From: Acidobacteriota bacterium
GTDB taxonomy: Bacteria > Actinomycetota > Acidimicrobiia > ATN3
Length of the DNA stretch: 52,327 bases
NCBI GenBank assembly: GCA_003577105.1
Contig: QEUQ01000012.1
Span: forward strand, 1-52,327
Reading direction: 5' to 3'
Part shown: one piece after another, positions 8,490 through 15,801 of the stretch
Numbering within the stretch: position 1 is the first letter of the stretch
How the letters are laid out: every line of letters begins with the position of its first letter
Translations under genes and position numbers: made by a program
Notes under the pieces: model-generated
What the model was told of the DNA's origin: nothing
Seen by the model: the letters and a program-made list of their open reading frames with translations, nothing else
Database searches by the model: none

Positions 8490-11400
8490 GTGGATTATCC
8501 GGTTATCGACAGGATCCGACGCCTCAATGAACAGGACGCTGTGCGACTTGCCCAGGCCTTGATCTTTGGCGAGGTGGGTCGCCTCGCCTTGAAAATCGAC
8601 GGATTCTCGATGTCGGGGCGAACCAAGGCGAAGGACCAAGGGATCGACGGACGGACATCGTTTCCGCTCGGCTGCAAGACGCCTCTTCCTCGAGGTCAGT
8701 GCGTTTGGCAAGTGAAGAGCGGTGTATCCGCTCGGAAAGCCGCTGACGAGTTTGCCGAGAAACACGTTGCTCTCCGGAAGGCGATTAGCGCAGGCGCTGA
8801 CTACGTGCTGTTCTGGACTCAGGACCCCAGCGATACCGCGCGTAAATCGCTCGAGTCCGACTTCCGAGCCCACATTGAACGCATTAGATCCGACGCGGCA
8901 ATCACGTTCTTATACGCGGAGCAGATCGAAGCGCTGTGCTGGCAGGTGCCGGCGACTCTTGCTCAAGTCCTGGAAGTACCGCTCGGTGGGCTCGTCTCTC
9001 TTCAGAAGTGGGGAGTGGGCATAGGGCTATCGGCTGAATTCAATGCAGACCCAGCGCGAAGCGATCTAATCGAGTCAATCAGGGGACATATCAGGAGAAG
9101 TCAGTCATCGGGGAGCGCTTTGCACCTTGTCGGTGACACGGGAGTCGGGAAGAGTCGACTGGTGTTCGAGGCACTGTCGCGCGCCGGAATTGAAGAACGT
9201 GTGCTTGTCGGCGCGGGTCCTGAGGCCGTTGACACCGCTCTTCTTGCGGAAATCGTTCAGCGCGGCAACGCCTCGGTAGTTCTAGTCGTTGACGACTGCG
9301 ATTCCGACGGTAGGAACCGGATTCAGCGTTATGTGGACATGGCGTCAGGAAGGATCAGGCTGGTGACCGTAGGCCCGCGGCTGTACCGCGAGCGGCCGTC
9401 TGACGGGAGTCCATATCAAGAGGTACTTCCAGTCTCGACTGATGTTGCCGCGGAGATAGCGAGAGCCGTCGGGCTCGGCGAGCAAGACGCATCGAGGGTT
9501 GCGCACCTTGCGGAAGGTTACCCCGGCTTGGCTCACATCCTCGCGACGGCGATGGCTCGTGGCGACGATCGTAGTGAAGTGGCCGATCTGGTGCGCACGA
9601 ACCCCGAACTTCGTCAGGTTCTTGACCAGCTCATCCCTTCCAACACCGATAGGCAACTGCTTGGAGTACTGGCGCTCTTCGATAAGCTCGGTTTCGAAGG
9701 GGACCTCGCGGGGGAGGTGACTGTCGCGTGTCAACTACTCGGGGTTGACGAGAACGCGCTTCGCGGCGTTGTAGATCGCGAAACCGGGCGATTCGTGTCG
9801 GCCGCGGGACGCTACCGTCAAGTCACGCCGCGCCTGTTGGCAGTATCAATGGCGACTGGGTTCCTCGCCGAGAACAATGCGCGTTTCATGCAGGCACTCG
9901 AGGGAATGCCGCAAACACTCCGCGACAGGATCCTGCACCAGATGACGACTTTTGCTGGCGATCGGGCTGCTGCGGAAATTTTCGCCGAGCTATTGGTGGC
10001 ACCCCCTTTTGATAGCGGCGTTCTTGCCGACCTCGACGCGGGGAATGCGAGCGTACTGCCTCTCGGTGCTGTCGTGGCGTCGAGCGCGACGATGGATGCT
10101 ATCGATCGCCTTCTAGCACGTGGGACAAGTGGCGCAGTGCGGGAGTTTCGGCTGGGGCGGCGCGACATGGTCTGGGCGCTCGGGCTTCTCGCGTGGGATG
10201 AGGAGCATTTTGAGCGCGCGGCTGACGCGCTTCTCAAATTGGCTATTGGCGAGAACGAAACCTGGGGAAACAATGCGACTGGACTGCTGAAGGGATTATT
10301 TCTGGTTCATCTCGGCGGTACGGCAGCACCGTTCCAGCTGAGGCTCGCATGGGCACGTCGCGCGCTGGAGACCCGCGATGGCGAGGCCGTCTCCGTCCTG
10401 ATCGAGGCGCTTGGAAATGCGTTGACAATTCACGAGTCTCGTATGTCGGCAGACTTTGGCGAACGTCGCGAGCCAGTAGAATGGCGGCCTCCTTCGGTCG
10501 CCGACGAAATCGAAGCGCGTCGCGGCGCGTGGAAGTTGCTGATTTCGATTGCGCGTAATCCTGAACACCGTAGTCAGGTAGCCACAGCGCTGGCAGCCGG
10601 ACTCTTTGGGGCTGTCCGTCGCGGTCTCGCCGAAGAGATTGTGACCGACCTACCAAGCATTCCGTGGGGCGATCGCGAGAGGGCCGAGCTCGGGAAAGCG
10701 ATTGCTCATTTGTCGGAATCGTCTCGGTCAGAGGATCCGGGGCCCAAGTTGCAGGCTCTCCACTCGCAGTTCATCGGCGAGACGCTTGATCAGCGACTGG
10801 CATACGTTCTGTCGCTATCGCCATGGGATCTCGCTGGGAACAGGCAGGAGCAGTTGAGCGGCGAACCATCGGTGATCGGAGAGCTGGCACGCGATCTCGA
10901 TGACGCAGGATTAGGCCAAATCGTGTTTGCTGCCGAGCGATCGATATCGGGGGATCCGCGGACGTCATTCGCACTCTTTGAGATGCTTGCTCGTATGCGC
11001 GGGAGCGTGGCGGCCTTCGATGCACTTCAGGCCCTTCGTCCTGTTCCCGAGGCGGCAGTACTGGGAATGCTTCGCGGTTTGTCTCGTGAGCTACCGGAGG
11101 ACTGGTCCGTGGGCGTACTCTCAGGCTGGATCGAGTCGCCAGACCTCGGGGTATTGGTCGTTCGGGCGGCTCATGTCCTTCCGGCCTCGCCTGCCATCGC
11201 GAGCCTGGCACTTGAAGCGGTTCGGAGAGGTACTGTCGATTCTGCGGAGCTCGGCAGGTTCCTATTTGGGGGGTGGGCGCGGCAGCTCCCAGCCGGAGAC
11301 GTCGCCGCCATCCTGGCCGAGCTCGCCTCTGCTCACACCGCCGTCGCGACGGAGCAAGCCCTGGGAATCCTGGAGCAGTGGGCTGACGCACGACCTGACA

Positions 11401-12089
11401 CGGAGGTGCCTGATGAACTGGGAGGTGTTGGGCGCCAATTGCTTGACCAGACGACAGGGCTCGGCCGGCACGATCGCGGAATGATTTCGCTATACCGAGG
11501 GAAACTTGTTCCGCGCTTGCGCATGACGTTCAGTGACCGCCTCGATCTGTTTCTCGAGTTGCTTCGGGGAATGGAATCTTTCCTGACCGACGATGATCTG
11601 ACGATTCTTGATGCGCTCGCATCCGAGAGGCCGAAGGAGACGGTCGAAACACTCGTTGCGCTGGCTGCGGCGCCGAACGAGTTGTCGCTTGGATACATGG
11701 AGCACTCCAAGATTCTCTCGAGGCTTCGCGCGATTGCAGGCACTGAGATACTCGGGGAGTCGATTGCAGAACTGCCCCGCGACGCGTTACCGCGACTGGT
11801 GGGCCACATTGACTTCTCTGGCGACGAACCTGATCCACTCATCGGGCTACTGATCGAAATGGATGGCACGGGCGTGCGAGTCCAAGCGACGACGGAATTC
11901 TTATACCCGGAGCACGGCTGGACAGGTTTGGAATCCGTACACTTCGAAGAGCGGCGCGCGGTGGTCGATCATTGGATGGCGATTGCAGGTATCAGCGCGC
12001 CGTTCCAGGAGTGGCTGACAGACCTTGCGTCGGACTTGGACGAAAGAATTGCCTCAGCGCGAAACGCGGAGGTGGAGCGAGGGCGTTGA
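8490..12089 (+). CDS. Mrr-like nuclease / STAND-type NTPase fusion, candidate defence protein
   Basis: A 1199-residue protein from GTG 8490, 54 bases after hsdM on the same strand. Residues 1 to about 160 look like a restriction-endonuclease fold of the Mrr type: D53 in GIDGRT, then Q74-V-K76 in VWQVKSG, and a final strand/helix with YVLFWT. Residues about 185-400 hold a P-loop NTPase with Walker A GDTGVGKS (215-222) and Walker B VVLVVDD (D268, D269), resembling STAND ATPases. From about 400 to the end I see only alpha-helical, leucine/alanine-rich segments that may be repeats serving as a sensor. Nuclease head, STAND switch and large helical sensor is the layout of Avs-type antiphage proteins; I cannot place it in a named family. 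The function is inferred from layout and neighbours. Confidence 0.75.
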   Translation: MDYPVIDRIRRLNEQDAVRLAQALIFGEVGRLALKIDGFSMSGRTKAKDQGIDGRTSFPLGCKTPLPRGQCVWQVKSGVSARKAADEFAEKHVALRKAISAGADYVLFWTQDPSDTARKSLESDFRAHIERIRSDAAITFLYAEQIEALCWQVPATLAQVLEVPLGGLVSLQKWGVGIGLSAEFNADPARSDLIESIRGHIRRSQSSGSALHLVGDTGVGKSRLVFEALSRAGIEERVLVGAGPEAVDTALLAEIVQRGNASVVLVVDDCDSDGRNRIQRYVDMASGRIRLVTVGPRLYRERPSDGSPYQEVLPVSTDVAAEIARAVGLGEQDASRVAHLAEGYPGLAHILATAMARGDDRSEVADLVRTNPELRQVLDQLIPSNTDRQLLGVLALFDKLGFEGDLAGEVTVACQLLGVDENALRGVVDRETGRFVSAAGRYRQVTPRLLAVSMATGFLAENNARFMQALEGMPQTLRDRILHQMTTFAGDRAAAEIFAELLVAPPFDSGVLADLDAGNASVLPLGAVVASSATMDAIDRLLARGTSGAVREFRLGRRDMVWALGLLAWDEEHFERAADALLKLAIGENETWGNNATGLLKGLFLVHLGGTAAPFQLRLAWARRALETRDGEAVSVLIEALGNALTIHESRMSADFGERREPVEWRPPSVADEIEARRGAWKLLISIARNPEHRSQVATALAAGLFGAVRRGLAEEIVTDLPSIPWGDRERAELGKAIAHLSESSRSEDPGPKLQALHSQFIGETLDQRLAYVLSLSPWDLAGNRQEQLSGEPSVIGELARDLDDAGLGQIVFAAERSISGDPRTSFALFEMLARMRGSVAAFDALQALRPVPEAAVLGMLRGLSRELPEDWSVGVLSGWIESPDLGVLVVRAAHVLPASPAIASLALEAVRRGTVDSAELGRFLFGGWARQLPAGDVAAILAELASAHTAVATEQALGILEQWADARPDTEVPDELGGVGRQLLDQTTGLGRHDRGMISLYRGKLVPRLRMTFSDRLDLFLELLRGMESFLTDDDLTILDALASERPKETVETLVALAAAPNELSLGYMEHSKILSRLRAIAGTEILGESIAELPRDALPRLVGHIDFSGDEPDPLIGLLIEMDGTGVRVQATTEFLYPEHGWTGLESVHFEERRAVVDHWMAIAGISAPFQEWLTDLASDLDERIASARNAEVERGR

Positions 12090-12275
12090 CGAATTTTGGG
12101 CCGAGGTGATTCGAGCGAACTTCGGCAGCGGATCGAGTGTCAAACATTTGTCAAACGAACCGGGCGAAACGGGGCCGGATTCGGGCGGACTCGGAGAAGG
12201 CAGCGAGCGGTTGAATCGTCCGTGACCAGCCCATACGCGCATCCATCCGCACCACCCTGAACCACTCGGTCAAAC
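12090..12275. other. Spacer at island boundary
   Basis: No gene is supported here. A short direct repeat TGTCAAAC occurs twice 10 bases apart around 12138-12156. The stretch leads into the tRNA-like fragment and may be the outer end of an integrated element. Confidence 0.3.
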
Positions 12276-12319
12276 TCATAACCCGAAGGTCGTTGGTTCA
12301 AATCCAACCCCCGCTACGA
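12276..12319 (+). other. 3' half of a tRNA-Met(CAU)-like sequence, probable attachment-site remnant
   Basis: The sequence reads as anticodon loop CTCATAA, then the 3' anticodon stem, a variable loop, a T arm with perfect 5-bp stem GTTGG/CCAAC around loop TTCAAAT, and a 3' acceptor strand CCCCGCT. The 5' half is missing: the bases before the loop cannot pair with CCCGA, and no GTAGCGGGG-like start is found upstream. A tRNA 3' half of this kind is the usual attachment-site duplicate left by integrative elements using tyrosine recombinases. It is followed 13 bases later by a terminator hairpin, as after a real tRNA gene. Confidence 0.7.
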
Positions 12320-12332
12320 ATCGAACGCACTG

Positions 12333-12361
12333 AAGCCCCAGGTCATCGGCCTGGGGCTTCT
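12333..12361. terminator. Strong hairpin terminator
   Basis: A perfect 11-bp inverted repeat (GAAGCCCCAGG / CCTGGGGCTTC) with a 7-base loop, followed on the plus strand by a weak T-rich run (TCTTGTCT). It can end transcription of the tRNA-like remnant, and of the leftward AbiE genes whose last codons lie inside the hairpin. Confidence 0.75.
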
Positions 12362-13212
12362 CTTGTCTCGGGAGCCCGGTCTCGATTCGCGTCGAGGCGT
12401 TCGAGGAACTTCGCCACGGCGATGACGGCGTCGTTGACGACGACATCCCAATCTAGACCGGGGTATATCTCGAGCACGGTCTCCGCGTACGCCAGTGGAC
12501 CTTGCGCCAGGGGAGTGGCAAAGTTGTCGGCCAGGTCGCCAAGGGCCGTGCGCGTAGCTCCGATTAGTTCTGAGCCAAACATGCTCCTCACGCAATCGCC
12601 CGCAGCCGCGGGCCCGCCCTCGTCGTTGTGCAGCAATACAAACGCGACGTCATACCAGTCTTTGGTAGCTCGCCGACCGTACGCAGCATGGATCTTTGCG
12701 AGAAGGAACCCGGCGAGACGAGCCACAGGTAGCTCGACGGTGACCATCGCACCATCGACAACGCTCGAGAATTCCCGCTCCTCCCAGTCGCGACCAACAA
12801 GACCAGTTCCCCGCAGATTGACGGCGCCGAGGTCGTTGCACTGGTCGAACTTGATTGTTGCGCTGCCGGGCGCATCGTCGATATCCGCGAGGAACTCGGC
12901 ACTGACAGCACTTGCCGGCTCGCATTGGGTGTGCCATCGCCAAGCGCGCTAGCTGTCCGCCGAAAACCCTGAGGCGCGTAGGGCCGTTTCAAGGCGCGCG
13001 ACGTTGGGTGATCCGTCGTAGATCTCCAGATTGACCTGAAGATCGATATCGGTTGTACCGATGTGCAGCATCTGAGATCGCGTGCACAACAGATCTGGAA
13101 CCAGTCCACCGAGCAGCACGAATCGTGGGTTCGTTCCGTAGGCCGCGACAAGTCGGACGAGCGCCTCCTGAGCGAGCTCGCGTGCCCTGCGGCTACGCGG
13201 AAGCTCCGACAT
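12343..13212 (-). pseudogene. abiEii: AbiEii-type nucleotidyltransferase toxin, interrupted by an in-frame TAG
   Basis: The N-terminal part starts MSELPRSRRARELAQ and has the nucleotidyltransferase core FVLLGGLVPD and GTTDIDLQV; it stops at a TAG (12949-12951) after GFSADS. Reading through in the same frame gives RAWRWHTQ, then DDAPGSATIKFDQ, and the typical C-terminal block KIHAAYGRRATKDWYDV to a natural stop at 12343. So one point mutation (for example CAG to TAG) splits an otherwise complete 289-codon gene. AbiEii toxins act as nucleotidyltransferases and pair with AbiEi antitoxins. The start overlaps the end of abiEi by 20 bases. Either toxin activity is lost or the TAG is read through. 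Confidence 0.75.
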
Positions 13213-14236
13213 GCAGTACCTCCTTGAGATGGTTCGCAGCCTCAGCAAACCGGCCACCCTTGGCAAGTAGATCGGCATAGACGCGCGCGGAAGACGCGCA
13301 GCGGATATCGCCAATCTGAGTACCCGCGACTGAAGTGATGCGACTGGGAAGCGGGCGAACTTCGATTCGATGCCCCCGCTCGACGACACGAGCATCGATC
13401 GTGTCGGCCAAGGCTAGCGGGTCGTCGAACACTTCGCGACCCAAATAAAGCTCCAGGACCGATACGTTTGACAGGTAAGGCGCGAGCAGCACAGATGCCG
13501 CGCCGGCAGTCACGGCCCAGTCGACCCCCGACCTATTCAGTGCTGGCGCAATTTCGCTACCAAGCGAGTCGATTGGGTCTCGCCACAGGCGATGCATCAG
13601 CACAACCGGGGCCTTGGCCTCCTGAACTGCGACCGCATGCGAGTAGTTATCGAGAAGCGCATTGGCATCGGCTACACGACGAGCCGAGCCTGGCCCGCGT
13701 GCAACGTCGTGCTGCAACAAGCCGAGTTCTTCGAGGTAGGCGAGCGCCTTGGCTGTAGCGCCGCGCGATAGCCCCGCGGCGTGTTGAATCGACGCGACGC
13801 GCGGCTCGACTCCGCTAAGGGCTGCTTCTGCCACGGCGATTGTTGATGCCGACCAACTCGCTTTCGAGCCTTCTGAAACCGAAGGTTTGGCGTCGCGAAC
13901 GACGACGAGGCCGCTCAAGATGGCAATGTTTGCCCGGCCGCGCTCGTCAACCCATCCAATTCCGTGGTCGCTCAGCCATTCGCGCGCACCCGTAGAAAGG
14001 TCGTGAGCGAGTACAACGTCGATCTTGCCTGCGAGCATCGCGAGGCGCTTGACATCGGCCGGCCAGCCCTCACCTGCCCAGCCCGTGACGAACCGATGGG
14101 GGCTGCCGGTTGTGCGAACAGTGACCGAAAACGTTCTGGCCAGCGGGTCAAGCTGGTCGACGTCGATCTTGCATCCAGGTGGCAGGGCGGCAATGAGGGC
14201 AGCCCGGATGCGCGTCTGTGGGCTGCGACGCGACAT
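13193..14236 (-). CDS. abiEi: AbiEi-type antitoxin / transcriptional repressor (type IV TA)
   Basis: A 347-residue protein upstream of, and overlapping, the AbiEii-type gene. A central region (about residues 150-190: VASIQHAAGLSRGATAKALAYLEELGLL) reads as a winged helix-turn-helix, followed by the C-terminal antitoxin part ending KEVLHVG. The N-terminal part (ending GWVDERGRANI) is an extra domain seen in longer members. AbiEi antitoxins are known to repress their own operon by binding inverted repeats; a palindrome lies 18 bases before the start. GGAGG sits 4 bases before the ATG. The antitoxin frame is intact although its toxin is broken. Confidence 0.7.
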   Translation of the reverse strand: MSRRSPQTRIRAALIAALPPGCKIDVDQLDPLARTFSVTVRTTGSPHRFVTGWAGEGWPADVKRLAMLAGKIDVVLAHDLSTGAREWLSDHGIGWVDERGRANIAILSGLVVVRDAKPSVSEGSKASWSASTIAVAEAALSGVEPRVASIQHAAGLSRGATAKALAYLEELGLLQHDVARGPGSARRVADANALLDNYSHAVAVQEAKAPVVLMHRLWRDPIDSLGSEIAPALNRSGVDWAVTAGAASVLLAPYLSNVSVLELYLGREVFDDPLALADTIDARVVERGHRIEVRPLPSRITSVAGTQIGDIRCASSARVYADLLAKGGRFAEAANHLKEVLHVGASA

Positions 14237-14253
14237 AGTACCTCCATGACAAG

Positions 14254-14276
14254 TAGTTCACTATACCAGTGAACTA
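14254..14276. promoter_or_regulatory. Palindromic operator before abiEi
   Basis: TAGTTCACT and AGTGAACTA form a perfect 9-bp inverted repeat with a 5-base spacer, and a further half site TAGTGAACA follows at 14283-14291. The position just upstream of the leftward ribosome site fits autoregulation by the AbiEi-type antitoxin. Confidence 0.65.
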
Positions 14277-14291
14277 TAGAGAATAGTGAAC

Positions 14292-14754
14292 ATTAGCTTG
14301 AGTTTCGCACGGAACTTGGGTCGTTTTCGCGCGGTTCGTGCCTCCTGCACTTGGGCGCACATCGGCCCGACATGCAGTGCAGAGCAAGGAGTGTTTGGCG
14401 CAGGTCGGCCTCGGGCTCGCCCAGACCGCGGGTACCGCTCCCGCGGTAGCGGATCACCTGCACCTTTCGGCTCAAAAGCCCGTGCAGCGGCGATTTGAGG
14501 AGTGCGATCACAAATCGGTTCACTCCGCCATCTTGGCATCCGTGCGAAGCCAGTCGGCGCGCTTTCGGCCGCCGAACGGATTCTGCACGCCTCGAGAATT
14601 CGGCCTGCGAAGCGAGGCGGCGCGGCCCGGCGGCTTGTTCGACCCTTAATTCGGCGGTAGTTGGTTCAATCCCTGCCCCGGCTTCGAGCCGTCGGCGATT
14701 CGCGTCACATCGATTCGCGCAGACGCCTGTGACATCAATCACCTGTACAAGACA
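14292..14754. other. Gene-poor stretch with a second tRNA-like fragment
   Basis: I find no credible gene. Open frames on both strands are rich in Arg/Ser/Pro; the minus-strand one contains GAGIEPTTAELRV, which is the well-known false translation of antisense tRNA sequence. The composition resembles degraded DNA between accessory modules. Confidence 0.45.
14644..14687 (+). other. tRNA-Lys-like 3' fragment, possible second attachment remnant
   Basis: The segment reads like anticodon loop CCCTTAA, variable loop, T arm (GTTGG TTCAATC CCTGC, imperfect stem) and acceptor strand CCCCGGCT. The matching 5' half (a GCCGGGG-like start) is absent upstream. The antisense translation gives the typical tRNA-derived false peptide. 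The T stem has mismatches, so this is either an old attachment remnant or a decayed tRNA. Confidence 0.4.
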
Positions 14755-14788
14755 TGCTCATATATGCATATGCTAATATATGTGCATG
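14755..14788. promoter_or_regulatory. AT-rich palindromic promoter/operator of vapBC
   Basis: The bases before the antitoxin start contain interleaved ATATATG/CATATG motifs in both orientations (GCTCATATATGCATATG, CTAATATATGTGCATG). Such AT-rich inverted repeats overlapping the start codon are typical of autoregulated toxin-antitoxin operons. No clean Shine-Dalgarno sequence is present, so translation may be leaderless. Confidence 0.45.
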
Positions 14789-15031
14789 CTAGATAAGCGA
14801 CTCCAGGTGCTCGTCGACCACGAGCGGTATGAGCGGCTGGCCAAGCGCGCCAAAGAACGAGGCACGTCGATCGGGATGCTCGTTCGCGAAGCAATCGACA
14901 GCTGCTATCCCGACGTTGAGCCACGACGCAAGCTTGCAGCGAAGCGGATTCTCGCAGCGGAGCCCATGCCACTTCCCGACATCAAGGAGTTCAAACGTGA
15001 ACTCGATGCTATTCGGGGCAATCGTCATTGA
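14780..15031 (+). CDS. vapB: Ribbon-helix-helix antitoxin (VapB-like)
   Basis: An 83-residue protein (81 if the second ATG at 14786 is used) with an N-terminal ribbon-helix-helix pattern: a short beta strand LQVLVDHERYERL, then two helices LAKRAKERG and SIGMLVREAIDSCY. The C-terminal tail would wrap the toxin. It directly precedes a PIN-domain gene whose TTG overlaps its stop (TTGA), the usual VapBC arrangement. The start codon lies within the AT-rich palindromic region, so the protein probably represses its own promoter. Confidence 0.8.
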   Translation: MCMLDKRLQVLVDHERYERLAKRAKERGTSIGMLVREAIDSCYPDVEPRRKLAAKRILAAEPMPLPDIKEFKRELDAIRGNRH

Positions 15032-15468
15032 ATGTGCTCGACACCAGCGTGCTCGTCTATGCCGTTGGCGGTGACCACCCCAAGCGCGAGTCGTGCAGGC
15101 GAGTGATTGCATCCATCGAAGAGGGGCTGCTCAACGCGACGACAACCGTCGAGGCGATCCAGGAGTTCATCCACGTGAGATCTCGCCGGCGATCGCGTGC
15201 TGACGCGGCCGCCCTCGGGCTCGAGTACGCCGCGCTCCTCACGCCGCTCGTAGCGCCGACAGCAGAAGACTTGCGCGAGGGCGTCCGGATATTCGAGGGC
15301 AGCAGCAAGATCGGTGCGTTCGATGCCGTCATTGCTGCTGTGGCGATCGCGCGGGGCGCGGCCCTCATCTCGATCGACAATGACTTCGCACTAGTCGACG
15401 GGCTTGAACACGTCGATCCTTCGTCGCCCGAGTTCGAGGCGCTGCTGGCGTCAAAGAGAGAACTCTAG
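15028..15468 (+). CDS. vapC: PIN-domain ribonuclease toxin (VapC-like)
   Basis: A 146-residue PIN domain beginning LNVLDTSVLVYAVGG, with the first catalytic Asp in LDTS (residue 5), a Glu in TTVEAIQEF, an Asp in GAFDAVIAAVA and a last Asp in ISIDNDFA. All four acidic positions of PIN nucleases are therefore in place. VapC toxins cleave RNA, often tRNA or rRNA. It starts with TTG at 15028 inside the antitoxin stop codon. Confidence 0.85.
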   Translation: MNVLDTSVLVYAVGGDHPKRESCRRVIASIEEGLLNATTTVEAIQEFIHVRSRRRSRADAAALGLEYAALLTPLVAPTAEDLREGVRIFEGSSKIGAFDAVIAAVAIARGAALISIDNDFALVDGLEHVDPSSPEFEALLASKREL

Positions 15469-15699
15469 ATTCGCGAGCAGGCAGTCACCACTGCGCCAGG
15501 CCGTTCGCGCGCAAGGTCGCGGCAGCCGCTGTCAGCAACTTGTCGGTCTCAGTGTTTCCAACCGATCGCGTCCGCAACCACCCGAACGTGAGTCCGTCGG
15601 CGACTTCCGTGTAGATGTCCGTACTGGAGTCCAAGATGCCGCCTACTGGCGTGCTGACGCCCTCGGTCGCGGGAAGCACCACGCCGCCGCGAACGCTGC

Positions 15700-15735
15700 C
15701 TGAAGTCCGCCCTCCTTGCTCGGTCCACACCAGCT
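15700..15735. repeat. 36-bp direct repeat, copy 1
   Basis: Identical over 36 bp to 15766-15801. The two copies start 66 bp apart (22 codons), so reading frame is kept; the 30 bp between them carries the in-frame stop that truncates the minus-strand gene. Confidence 0.95.
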
Positions 15736-15765
15736 ATTGCGCGTTCCTCCTGTTCACCTCGACTC

Positions 15766-15801
15766 CTGAAGTCCGCCCTCCTTGCTCGGTCCACACCAGC
15801 C
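15766..15801. repeat. 36-bp direct repeat, copy 2
   Basis: Second exact copy of the 36-bp sequence at 15700-15735, encoding (minus strand) the peptide around VWTEQGGRTSG. Confidence 0.95.

Noticed and set aside
7917-8873. 318-codon minus-strand frame across the hsdM/STAND junction
   Set aside because: It is antisense to two strongly supported genes and lacks family motifs.
12393-12595. Frames within the AbiE region suggesting other small genes
   Set aside because: They overlap the conserved nucleotidyltransferase frame and show no coding signs of their own.
12588-13151. 187-codon minus-strand frame overlapping the AbiEii-type gene
   Set aside because: Another frame of the same DNA gives the recognisable AbiEii sequence on both sides of the TAG; this one is Ser/Arg-rich and matches nothing.
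14293-14742. 149-codon minus-strand frame containing GAGIEPTTAELRV
   Set aside because: This peptide is a typical false translation of antisense tRNA sequence; the rest is Arg/Ser-rich with no start signal. I use it only as a hint for a tRNA-like fragment.
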